Shown: in pieces, positions 10,746 to 21,205 of the stretch
Numbering within the stretch: the first letter of the stretch is position 1
How the letters are laid out: each line of letters begins with the position of its first letter
DNA from: Ciona intestinalis
Lineage: Eukaryota; Chordata; Ascidiacea; Phlebobranchia; Cionidae
Reading direction: 5' to 3'
Assembly: GCF_000224145.3 (NCBI RefSeq)
Contig: NW_004190446.2
Coordinates: 299,993 to 363,992 of the forward strand
Length of the DNA: 64,000 nt
The notes under the pieces: model-generated
What the model saw: the letters and a program-made list of their open reading frames with translations, nothing else
What the model was told of the DNA's origin: nothing
Databases searched by the model: none
Translations under genes and position numbers: made by a program

Positions 10746-12026
10746 ATACACCTTGTGTCTACCTATGAGTTCACACGTATGTAACTAAGTGGGTAAATAT
10801 TTTCTCTTTATAAACACAGTTTGAACAACCCGTTAGTGGCCAGTAGGTTTAACAACCACTGTTTTGTCTACTATTACTTGCAGTCTACAATTGTATTCCC
10901 GCATTATATGAACTGGCAACCATTATAATAGGTGGTACTGTACCTTATGCTACTACAGTACCCGATAATCACATAACAAAACTTTTGTTACTTTATATCA
11001 TGCAAGAGCATTATCTGTCTCATTTCTTAACATTTTAGTGTTACTTTCCAGTTAATTTGAATTTACCACTAGTAGATTCTCCTCTTGTCTTTGTTTCACA
11101 GTAGGGAGCACACGTGGCCCTATCATCTTGTCTTTAAACAGGTCTAAATGTCAATGTTCTTTTTATTTTTCAACAGTTGCTTATAAATAGTTAGTTAGGA
11201 ATAAACAGTGACAGCGCTACAGGTAAAAAATAAAATATGTTAAAATTGCAATTCTGTAACTGTGTTTTCCGTTCTGTACTTTTTATGTAAAATCACATTC
11301 TTGTTCATACTTTACCACTTCAATCCGCCCATAAACATACAGTAACCTAAATCTACTAATACTTGCCGCATACAACTTAACTACCAAAACTGATTATTAC
11401 ATGATTCTTCTTATTTTCTTTTTTGTATGGTGCAACTGTTGCAACATCAGCATCTACCCACATAGATACGCGCTTCCACATTGATACGTACGTGCCACAG
11501 TGCCTGTTAATTGCATCGCCTGTTTGCATACGTCATATTTTTATTCACGAGCTTAACCACTTCAATAAAAGTACATCCGATTGATACCTTATATAAAAAA
11601 AACTTTGTGACATTGTGGTCTACCTGGGAATTCCATAACACAACTGTGATAAAAAAATTCTGCACTGCTTTTATATATTATCATTTTTTCAATTGCCTTT
11701 TTCAAGTGGTTGATGTTCTGCTATGTTTTGTTTGTGTGCGAAAGTAAGCATGTAATATAACATCATGGGTTACAGATGAATATAAAGTATATTAGTCCAT
11801 ATCTTATATTTTTAAGATGGTAAAATAAATATTTTGAAAATAGAAAATTATTTTTAGACCAGACTGTACTACAAACTTAACATTCTACATATTCTATTCT
11901 GTATGGGTGAGGTCCGTGAGGACCTGGGATTTTGGCCAGACTTGGCCCATTACCCCAACACCCTTGTACGTCTGGAAGGGACGTGTCGCGGTAGTGAAGT
12001 TCTTGTTATCATGTTCTGACTCCAGT

Positions 12027-12365
12027 GTTCCGACCAAGTTCCGTTTTCTGTCCCGATTCTTGACCCGTATATATAGGACTCCATCTGCAGACTATTTCTG
12101 CGAACTCGTTCTCCGTTCCGACCAAGTCCCGTTTTTTGTCCCGATTCTTGACCCGTAGGACTCCATCTGCGGACTATTTCTGCAAACTCGTTCTCCGTTC
12201 CGACCAAGTCCCAATTTCTGTCCCGATTCTTGACCCGTAGGACTCTATCTGCGGACTATTTCTGCAAACTCGTTCTCCGTTCCGACCAAGTTCCGTTTTC
12301 TGTCCCGATTCTTGACCCGTATATACAGGACTCCATCTGCGGACTATTTCTGCGAACTCGTTCTC
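12027..12365. repeat. Tandem repeat, 82-88 bp unit, left arm
   Basis: Four copies begin with GTTCCGACCAAG at 12027, 12115, 12197 and 12279. The inverted counterpart is at about 13110-13430 in the right arm. Open reading frames here are by-products of the repeat. Confidence 0.85.
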
Positions 12366-13311
12366 ACACGATTCGCGAACATCATTTGAGAACTACACTC
12401 GTACTCACAACGTCACAACCGGACGCACTTCCACAGAAGGTTTATCCTCGTCTGGGCGGCGAGTCACTACATATATGCAACTTTGTGGGTAATTGTTTTT
12501 TTCCTGTATATGACTGTAATTTGGACAACCCATAAGTGACCGCTGGGTTGGAGCAATGTTCGTTAAGTGTCTTGCCCAAGGACACATACGCCGATCAGTG
12601 CTAGTACCGCCGTCAAGCATCGAACGGGGGGCACTTCGGTTCTCGATGCAGGCGCCTAAACCACTGAGCCACGGCGCCGGACACCATTCTACATAAGCCT
12701 GGTAGCATAAATAATTTGATTGTGTTTGAGACTAAACAATATCCTGGAATATAGTACAAATGGGGGAAGACACTTAAGCACATATTGGAAAATATTTCCA
12801 AAATCAAAATAGATAACGTTTTTGGGTAATACCACGGATCCAGAACCAACTTGTTCGATGCTCTACGACGGTACTAACACTGATCGGCGTATGTGTCCTT
12901 GGGCAAGACACTTAACGGACATTGCTCCAACCCAGCGGTCACTTATGGGTTGTCCAAATTAATAGTCATATACAGGAAAAACAATTACCCACAAAGTTGC
13001 ATATATGTGGTGACTCGCTGCCCAGACGAGGATAAACATTCTGTGCAAGTGCGTCCGGTTGTGACGTTGTGAGTACGAGTGTGGTCCTCGAATGATGTTC
13101 GCGAATCGTGTGAGAACGAGTTCGCAGAAATAGTCAGCAGATGGAGTCCCGCGGGTCAAGAATCGGGACAGAAAACGGGACTTGGTCGGAACGGAGAACG
13201 AGTTTGCAGAAATAGTCCGCAGATGGAGTCCTACGGGTCAAGAATCGGGACAGAAATTGGGACTTGGTCGGAACGGAGAACCGAGTTCGCAGAAATAGTC
13301 TGCAGATGGAG

Positions 13312-13361
13312 NNNNNNNNNNNNNNNNNNNNNNNNNNNNNNNNNNNNNNNNNNNNNNNNNN
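13312..13361. other. Assembly gap (50 N)
   Basis: Fifty Ns inside the right arm of the foldback element, where near-identical repeats would defeat assembly. True length unknown. Confidence 0.95.
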
Positions 13362-14199
13362 GTCTTCGGATGGAGTCCTACGGGTCGAGAATCGGGACAG
13401 AATACGGGACTTGGTCGAAACACTAGAGTCGGAACATGTACAAAGAACTTCACTACCGCGAGCACGTCACTTCCGGTTGTACAAGGGTGTTGGGGTAATG
13501 GGCAAAGTCTGGCCTAAATCCCAGGTCCTCACAGACCTCACCCATACAAAAATAGAATAATACCACGAATTAATACTATCCTTCCTTTATTAATTGACAA
13601 CAATTTAATAAAATGTAATAAAACACGAGGAGTTATTTAGCGATCCGTACAGCAAGTGAAATTTTACAAATTCGAAAACACAGGATAAGATGGGACAGTT
13701 TAAAATCATTGTTAATTTTGAATATTAAGTGTATTTATAAATAGGAATATACGTAAATAACACGAAATAATACTGTACGCTTTCAAAATTAAGTCTAAAC
13801 ATTCTTTTTCTTGCCCTACTGCTATAGTTTTTAAAATGTTACCTATATATTATATTATTGCATAACAATTGGTATTGTTTGAACCACAATGGGTAATGTT
13901 CGAACATAAATGGATAAATATTGTATTTAACAAGTGTATATGAACTTGTAATGACAGAAAATTGATTATAACTGTTGATAAAGTTTTTATTTTTGCTATA
14001 AATTGGATATTACTGCTCTGTTTTTGGCACAAGCCACTTTTTATAAATTATCACCAAGTGCAAATGACCAAATTTCGAATATATTTTCAAAATATTATCT
14101 TTTTATTATATCAGTATCTTATAGTTGAATAACCCCTGGTGTATAAATTACTAAATTAAAAGCAAACCTTTCAAAGTTTGGCAATGAAACATACAAAAC

Positions 14200-14812
14200 T
14201 ACAATGTGGGGGAAGATGAGACTCTAAATTGAAATATATTTACATTAGCAGTATTCTGCAACTTGTAGTTAACCTACCGAGTTTAACAGGCTGTGCTAGT
14301 TTCTTTGCCATGTAAACTTCATATATATAACGTTAAACCGATAATTTTTGTTGTTTTTATCTCAAATTAAAGTCATATTGACCCCTGCCTATTTTCTTCA
14401 TGTTTATATCTCGGTGGTTTTTTACAAAACTAAAACTAGTTTTATGAGACAAAATCAAACTGTACAAAAAACTTAAGGTTGTTTTATGAAGCTATGAAAT
14501 AGTTTCACGCGCAAACTAAAAAATTCATTGGCTTTACTATGATTTAGCGAGCATTAAAAATAGCACCTTACTATTTCGCATTTATTTACCTGTTCAAAGT
14601 ATATACTGTTTCTAATTTACACATTTTTTTAATATTTAAAAACAGTACTCAGCTTTGACAGGCGGTTTATAAAGTCGTGATAATACTGTCGAATAATTCT
14701 GTAACCTTATTTTCCTGAATATCAATAAATGAGGATCCGTAAAAAGAAAATTAAAAAAAGTTTTGTCTGACAAAGTGTCCCATCTTCCCCCACTCTACTA
14801 TATTCAGTTCTA
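14200..14812. mobile_element. MITE with GTGGGGGAAGATG-type inverted ends
   Basis: The left end (ATGTGGGGGAAGATGAGAC) and the reverse complement of the right end (AGTGGGGGAAGATGGGACAC) match. The same terminal sequence recurs at 29.7, 34.9, 36.0, 42.0, 51.0 and 63.3 kb. This is the longest copy seen (about 610 bp). No coding capacity is visible. Confidence 0.7.
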
Positions 14813-15124
14813 TTCATTATCTTTGTTCATAACCACCTATGTAACTGTAAAGTAGTAACCATGGCAGATACACTATATCTTGCTGTCTACAACTATACTA
14901 GTTAGATTGATGATCTAGCTCCTTTTATTCCTTCAGATTTCTTTGTTTGTTCTTTATTTATTGCAACATCTCGCAACTGATTGCACCATCACTTATGACA
15001 TAAGCCAACGCATTTTGGTATTATTCCACCAACAGCAGTCATAGTGACGTCTTAATAAAGTCGTGGGAGGTGAATACGTATATTTGCCTCATCATAATCA
15101 GATTACTGCCTACAAGTTTTAACA

Positions 15125-15712
15125 CAGTGGTTCTTAAACTGGGGGGCGTGTAACACTCCGAAGGGGGGCGCGAAAAATAAAGTGTTATATGTCTTATTAC
15201 AGTGGTGTTCAAAAGGCTAAACTCTAACACACGTAAAAGTTAAATTAAAAAAGCAAACATTTAAGCTTGTTTTTAAACTCTTACACATGCTAAATGATGA
15301 GGTGTCACACCCTGTTATGAGGCTAATAATCGCTGTGTGAATTGTTATTATGTCGTAATTAATTGCCAGCCAAAACAATCGCTATTATGATAAATGAATC
15401 CGTACTGTTTTGTAACAAACAGTCTACCTTGCTAAGAAAAACATGGTAAATATGAGGCCAAACTATGATGCAAACTGAACAGTTATTTGATTTCACTTTT
15501 GCATTAATCGCGATAATGGGTTTTACGCAATAATACAGATACAGTCAACCAATGGGGCGCAGTTTAAAGCATGTCCAATATGTCAGGTTTGGCTGTGGTA
15601 GATCATGGCAGAAATTAATTGAACACCACTGTGATAATTTAACAAAAAGGGGGGGCGCAAGTTTGTTGAGATCTTCATTGGGGGCGTGCTTCAAAAAGTT
15701 TAAGTACCCCTG
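15125..15712. mobile_element. hAT-like non-autonomous DNA transposon with perfect 8-bp TSD
   Basis: 588 bp. Inverted ends CAGTGGTTCTTAAACT (left) and CAGGGGTACTTAAACT (right, reverse complement) are of the hAT type. The flanks are a perfect 8-bp duplication TTTTAACA at 15117-15124 and 15713-15720, the hallmark size for hAT. Short frames inside do not resemble a transposase, so it would depend on a helper element elsewhere. Confidence 0.9.
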
Positions 15713-16123
15713 TTTTAACACAATACATGAAGACTTGAGTTTATAAAATAAATGAAGACTTGAGTTTATGAATTAATTTTATTCATAATTAATTTTATTC
15801 ATAAATTTCCTTTAAAATTTCACCACATCTGCTGCATACCTTATATAAACCCACCACTTCCACATGGATACGTACGTGGCCACAGTGCCTGCTAATTGCG
15901 TCGCGTATATGAGCATCGACTTCTATATTGGGTATCTACATGACTACAGTACCTGGTAATATCATGGCACAACTGTAGTATGTAGTATTATACGAGGATA
16001 GTCTTCCACCGTCACTTGCATATTTATGACACAACTGTGAATATCATTACATGCAGAAGCAACTGAGTTCTCATTTCACAGTAAAGTTCCATCACATATT
16101 ACGGGCATTTTAAGAAACCCTAC

Positions 16124-16147
16124 CTTTTGTTCAAAACCAAATGCCAT
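16124..16147 (-). CDS. Candidate first exon of the coiled-coil gene at 8850-10154
   Basis: An ATG at 16147 opens eight codons (MAFGFEQK) that end in phase 0 at an AAG|GTAGGG donor. That is the phase the exon at 10154 needs. The implied intron is about 6 kb and is filled with transposons. This is only a fit of phase and splice sites; another upstream exon is possible. Confidence 0.35.
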
Positions 16148-16655
16148 GGTTTAAACGCGGCCGTGGCAAAATTCTCAGAGAATTATTCGCTTCTTAATTT
16201 TCTTAGACAATATACTTAACAATAATTGCTTCAACCCAGTGGTCTCCTCGGTGAATTAATTGTAAGTGGGCCTGATATAACAGAACACCCGTGTTACAAC
16301 CGAAGTTACCCAACCACGCAAAATGGTAAATTCATTATAAACTCTTTGTATTTGTTCTTTGTCATGACTGCTTCTTACTTTATCAGTGGAATGTATCACA
16401 TATATGTTCGTTTCATCATAAGTTGTCTCTCTGTTGCATACAGCAGCCACATATATAACTAATCACATTGTATTTATTGCATTAGTTATAATATGCCTAT
16501 AATGGCCTCACATAGGAAAGATTGCATGAAATACATTGATTTAAATTCATAATCAGCTTTTGTATTAGAAAGCATTAACATGAAAGGAGATCTACATAAT
16601 TGTTATTTATATACAAGTATCCATGTCCATTTGTGACCAACAATTACTGGAGGTT

Positions 16656-16865
16656 TTATGCTTGTTTGTTGACAACTCGAACCCTAGTCGTCCAGTCAAT
16701 CAACTGCTGAATCCACTTTGGCAGATACTTCACTAAGATGTAGAGCAACCCTGCAGCAGCAGCAACACCAACAATTATTGCTGCTATCCCTGTAAAAGTG
16801 AAGGATACTGACCCCACTGCCACAACAGCAGTGGTAGCTTTCAATATAACTTCCAGAGCGGACAT
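16656..16865 (-). CDS. Small hydrophobic protein (array member)
   Basis: 69 residues, ATG at 16865, one coding exon. A short 5' UTR intron is likely: donor AAG|GTAAGC after 16958, acceptor TTGCAG ending at about 16896. Residues about 20-47 form a strongly hydrophobic Ala/Val/Ile/Gly segment, followed by an amphipathic KYLPKWIQQLIDW stretch and a basic tail. The start (LEVILKA...SFTFTG) resembles LDFVLKA...SVNITG of the gene at 17952-18221, and the sequence just before both ATGs (TGGYMTCTTTRAAA) matches, so they are probably paralogs. No known family recognised; membrane association is inference. Confidence 0.65.
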   Translation of the reverse strand: MSALEVILKATTAVVAVGSVSFTFTGIAAIIVGVAAAAGLLYILVKYLPKWIQQLIDWTTRVRVVNKQA

Positions 16866-17170
16866 TTTCAAAGATACCACGAAGAATAAATTAGCTGCAA
16901 TGTAAATTTAAATAAACATTATACATTTATAACAACAACTTATATTTGCAAGCTTACCTTAAAGTTGAACAGTCAGACTGAATTTCTCTTCAGTCAAGTT
17001 CCTCTTTTGCCTCTAGTTCCTCTTTCTGGTTGATTGGTCTTGAATTACAAGCCATTTCTTTTCTTAGCTATAAAAGGAACTAAAAAGCCCATACACGACA
17101 GTAGTCAGCTTTATATGAAGCAAAAGTTAATCTTTAACTCTGACTTAAATATCTTATCTTGAAACAAAAA

Positions 17171-17206
17171 CCAATAGGTTTAGTCCCAAGATGGCAGCAT
17201 TGAGCT
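17171..17206 (-). promoter_or_regulatory. Promoter cassette, copy 1 (CCAAT plus YY1-like)
   Basis: A near-identical block occurs three times (here, 18378-18413, 20691-20727). It holds an inverted CCAAT box (ATTGG on the transcribed strand) and, about 15 bases on, GCCATCTTGG, which matches a YY1 site. It lies about 300 bases upstream of the ATG at 16865. NF-Y and YY1 binding is inferred from motif only. Confidence 0.6.
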
Positions 17207-17509
17207 GTATTGGACTTGTTGTATTCGACTTAAACTTTGTGAAGTTAACTTTATTTGACTGCTTTATTCTGTTGGTAGTTGTATATACATTACACTGTCA
17301 TTAAATATTACAGCCATGGATATTGAAAATCATAGCTCATACGTATTAGAGCTTGTTTCACCATTATTAGTTTTTATTCTCATTTATTCAAATATGGTAA
17401 ATTTTCGACAGCTGTGTATGGATTGTATACCTTTATAAAATTATTTACGAAGTTTTATATAATCATGGAATTTTTATATAGTGATAGACATTTTTCTGTG
17501 ATGCTTGTG

Positions 17510-17665
17510 CTGCTGGGTTGTCTAAATTTTACCATTCAAAAAAAAAATATATATTCGCCCACAAAGTTATACGTGGTAACCTGTTAGCCGTCACGAAGTG
17601 TATGAAACAGAACACCCGTGTTATAACAACTGTCGTTTTCCAACCATGCGAGGGTAAATACATTT
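17510..17665 (+). repeat. SINE, 3' part
   Basis: Forward copy from the GGGTTGTC body to the (ATAAATAC)-type tail, between the genes at 16656 and 17952. Confidence 0.75.
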
Positions 17666-17951
17666 ATTAATTTATTCATCATTACACAAGAACATTAGAG
17701 TTCTTATTTCATAGCAAACCTTTCAAAACATCTTATAAAATATACACACGGCTTAGTTGCCTATCCTTGTATATAACAATCACACAAATGGTGTTGTTTT
17801 AACTCTACATTTTAACAATGTATACAAAACTATTTGACATTACAAGCTAAACAAAAATATTTCCACGCGCTATTAAGCACATGCTCTAGTTTTTATCGTT
17901 GAAAATCCAGAAGCAGTTTTTAGCACACACCACATTCATCTCTTTCACGAA

Positions 17952-18221
17952 CTATCGTATTCCTTCTAATTCAAGCCTTTTTCTGTATTGAATCATTCCT
18001 TTTCGTTCCTCCTTTATTATTTTTTGTTCAAGCTTCATTTTTTCTAGTTCCTGCTGCCCTGCCACCCAACCACCTTTGATACAGAGCCACCCCATTACAG
18101 CAATGATAAATCCCATACCAACAGCAAAAGAAAGAATGGGCAATGATGTCCCTGTAATATTGACAGAAAAGCCCCCAGCTTTTAAAACAAAATCAAGAAA
18201 GTTGTGGTCTTCAGTTGCCAT
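17952..18221 (-). CDS. Small membrane-type protein with basic coiled tail (array member)
   Basis: 89 residues, ATG at 18221, single exon. Residues about 27-49 are a good transmembrane candidate (LPILSFAVGMGFIIAVMGW). They are followed by a Lys/Glu-rich probable helix (residues 55-89). The N-terminus resembles the gene at 16656-16865. The family 5' UTR donor is present (AAG|GTAAGC after 18263), but only about 40 bases separate it from the ATG, so the UTR intron of the paralog seems lost here. The promoter cassette lies at 18378-18413. No known family. Confidence 0.65.
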   Translation of the reverse strand: MATEDHNFLDFVLKAGGFSVNITGTSLPILSFAVGMGFIIAVMGWLCIKGGWVAGQQELEKMKLEQKIIKEERKGMIQYRKRLELEGIR

Positions 18222-18377
18222 TTTTAAAGAGGCCACAAAATAGCTTATGTTTGCAAGCTTACCTTAGAGTTGAACAACCAGACTGAATTCACCATAAGTA
18301 AAGCCAAGCATTACTTTTACCTTTAGTTCTCTTTCTAGTTGATTGACCTTGAATTATTTCTTGTCTGGAAACAAGAA

Positions 18378-18413
18378 CCAATAAGTTTAGTCCCAAGATG
18401 GCAGCATTGAGCA
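18378..18413 (-). promoter_or_regulatory. Promoter cassette, copy 2
   Basis: AACCAATAAG, then CCCAAGATGGCAGC, about 160 bases upstream of the ATG at 18221. The similarity to copies 1 and 3 extends well beyond the motifs, through the segment reading TAGTTGATTGACCTTGAA. Confidence 0.6.
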
Positions 18414-19318
18414 TTATTTGACTACCTTCTGACTACCCCAAAAGCTCCTACATACAACCCAGTTAAAACTTGACGTGGCGGTGAACCTTAAATTTTCAGC
18501 CATGAAGCAGACAAAACGGTTGGCTGGATCCTCGTTTTACAATTGAGGAACTTTAAAAATGAGGAACTAAAGTTTAGCAACACTTCCAACACCGCTGTCT
18601 AGAGTTTTATTTTCTTTGTATAATGCGGAACCAGACCTGGTCATGAATATAGTAATCCAACTTCCCATTAACTTTGATTGTTTTCTGGCCTTTTCATTGG
18701 CTTTACGCACAAACACAAACTGAACACCATTACATAATATTGTGTTGTTTTGTTTGAAATGAAGACTTGAGTTTAATTTAATTAATTTTATTCATAACAA
18801 ATGATAATGAAACACTTTTTACAAGCTTGAATGATAAACTCAAAAATGTCTTTGTGGGTAATTCATTTTTTGTGATTTTTTTTGTAATGTATGGCTGACA
18901 ATTTACACCCATCACTAATCACTGGGTAAAAAAGTCAGTTTTTACATGATTGCAACAAAGTATAATCTTGTGATAATTAATTTTAATCAATAACCACCTG
19001 TATGTAAACTAATATTCAAATGAGCTGAAAAATCACAAGTTGTTCAAATAATGAGCAATTTTATTGTTAATTACTACGATTAAATCAAAACACACAATAT
19101 TATTATATACACTATTAAAGCCAGGCCATTAGTCTTTATATATGGGGTTCCTCTAAAGTCAAAGAATATCATTACAATATGTACACATTTTTTATATCAT
19201 TTTTTTTTTTAAATTAAATTAGAAAATTTTAAACATTACTATGTAATCAGTTTCTACTAAAAGTTTAAACTAATACACGAGAGGAATTAAATTACTCCAC
19301 TTAATAATTTTTTATGAA

Positions 19319-20317
19319 TTACTCATTCTTAATGGCTAGTTTTCCTTGAACCCATTCCACTAAATACTGAAAAAAGCTTTTAATGCAATTAATAGCTCCT
19401 TTTATAATAGTTACAACACCATTCACTAATGTTAGAGCGACTTCCTGGTAAGGTTCTGGAATTACACCACGGACAAATATTTTGCCGTGGTTTTCCAAAT
19501 TCAAGCTAAATCCTTCAGATGCAGCCATGATTGTAAGCACTGGGTGGCTGAAAATATAAGATAAAAATAACATACTTAAACAAAATTCCAACTTTAGTAT
19601 CTTTATGCACAATTTATAATGGCCATGCCTAATTGCATATAAAGTTAAATGATCACTAGACGTAAAATCTAATTACTTTAAATACATTTAAATTATCTTA
19701 CGCAATCTTGTCTCCTGCCTTCTGAAGAATCTGTAGAATTGTTCTCCGTAGGTTTGCATTGTTCTAAAAATAGTATATTTCGTTTTGAATGAATGTAACT
19801 TGCTCTATTCTTACGTTGTCCAAAAACAACACCGGTTATAACACGGGTGTTCATACACCTCGTGCCAGCTTACGAGTTACCATGTATGTTACTGTGTAGG
19901 TAATTATTTTTTGGAGGATTTTTATTTTTTTTTTATTTTTTGATGTATGGCTTATAATTTGGACAACCCATTAATGACCATTGGGTTGGAGCAATTGCAG
20001 TTAAGTGTCTTGCCCAAGGATGCATACATGGACCCTACAATAGTAGCAGTGATGGGCCTTGAACCCTGTAACCTTCTGGGTTAGAGGCAGGCGCTAACCA
20101 CTTTGCCACAGCGCTAATAATTAATAATTAAGTAAAATCTCCCACACTTAAGAAATTGCAAAGTTTTTTTTGGAAATAAAATATCAATAAAAAACTTTAC
20201 CTTCTGATTTTCATCTTCCAGTTCTTTTATCTTTTTACGATTCTCTTGGTCCTTTTTACGCAATGCATCAATCTCTCTTTTCATCTTTTCTCTTTCACTA
20301 CTTGTATATGCTGCCAT
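19319..20317 (-). CDS. Small coiled-coil protein, three exons (array member)
   Basis: Exons 20317-20201, 19763-19702 and 19547-19319 join in phase (117 + 62 + 229 nt) to 135 residues. Residues 1-39 are a highly charged coiled coil (SSEREKMKREIDALRKKDQ...). Exon 2 adds NNANLRRTILQ. The last exon holds an EGFSLNLENHG motif, reminiscent of GGFSVNITG in the gene at 17952, and a C-terminal amphipathic/hydrophobic stretch (IIKGAINCIKSFFQYLVEW). Donors are GTAAAG and GTAAGA, acceptors TTTTTAG and TTTTCAG. A reversed SINE sits in intron 1. No known family. Confidence 0.75.
19800..20115 (-). repeat. SINE, nearly full length, in intron
   Basis: Reversed copy with tRNA-like head (GCGCTGTGGCAAAGTGGTTA on its own strand) down to the ACACGGGTGTTCATACACC segment. 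Lies in intron 1 of the gene at 19319-20317. Confidence 0.85.
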
Positions 20318-20690
20318 TTTTCTATTGTTTTATTGAAATGATTGCTATATTTTGTTTGTAAAATAAAATATTTGAAATCTTTTCAAATTAACATTATATA
20401 TACAAAACATTATGTTGGGATAATCAATCTTATTCATTATCTTTGATTATAATCAACTACTGTGACCTCGACTTGAAAAGTGGGCGCAACAACTCTAGGT
20501 CAAATGTAATATTTAGTTAGGGGCTGCATAACAAAATATCATACTTGAAGATATTATTATAAATTCTTCTTGCAAATATCGAAACAGAGGAGCCAGACTA
20601 ACTTCCTCATAGATAAAGCCAAGCATTACTTCTAGCCTTAGTTCTCTTTCTAGTTGATTGACCTTGAAATATTTCTTGTCTGGAAACAAG

Positions 20691-20727
20691 AACCAATAAG
20701 TTTAGTCCCAAGATGGCAGCATTGAGC
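20691..20727 (-). promoter_or_regulatory. Promoter cassette, copy 3
   Basis: AACCAATAAGTTTAGTCCC followed by AAGATGGCAGC, about 375 bases upstream of the ATG at 20317. Almost identical to copy 2 over more than 100 bases. Confidence 0.6.
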
Positions 20728-21205
20728 TTTATTTGACTACCTTATGACTGCTTTGTTGTGTTCCTGGAATTCATTGGACTCTTATTCTTGAAACTGGGTA
20801 GTTGTATTAACTTGTATAGACTATACACTGTCAGCATCCATGTTTTTTACTATCTTTTAATAAAACAGCCCTGAATATTGAAAATCCCAACCTTACATGT
20901 ATTAGAGATTGTGTCACCATTATTTAATTGCATTTATTTAATTTGCTGTGATATATATGCTTGATTTATACTGTTATCGCATTTTTTCTGCACACACTAA
21001 GCAAAGAAAACTTGAAGGCAAAACTACAATTGTTATAACACGCTCTCATTTTTTTCGCTTAAAGATAAAATAAACGAAAGAGTGTACTCATGCGGTTATA
21101 AGTACAACCTGTATTTTAGCAAAATTACTTAATATATGTTCTAAATTAACCAAAATAATTTAAAGTTTTATTTTTAAAATAAATCTGTTTAAGAATTTTG
21201 CTATA

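Larger units (their letters stand above)
11891..13558. mobile_element. Foldback-type element with long tandem-repeat inverted arms
   Basis: The two ends are inverted copies of each other (TATGGGTGAGGTC...GAGGACCTGGGAT...CCAACACCCTTGTAC), and the match continues for several hundred bases. Inside each arm lie tandem units of about 82-88 bp (GTTCCGACCAAG...CCGATTCTTGACCCGTA...CTATTTCTGC). Inward of these is a SINE copy, reversed on the left (12420-12690) and forward on the right (12860-13010). The whole is palindromic around 12690-12860. A 50-N gap (13312-13361) interrupts the right arm. No transposase found. Confidence 0.8.

Noticed and set aside
11907-12620. Frames of 70-100 codons in the foldback arms
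   Set aside because: Produced by tandem units in an inverted repeat; no similarity to transposases.
15552-15746. 64-codon frame
   Set aside because: Lies across the right end and target duplication of the hAT-like element.
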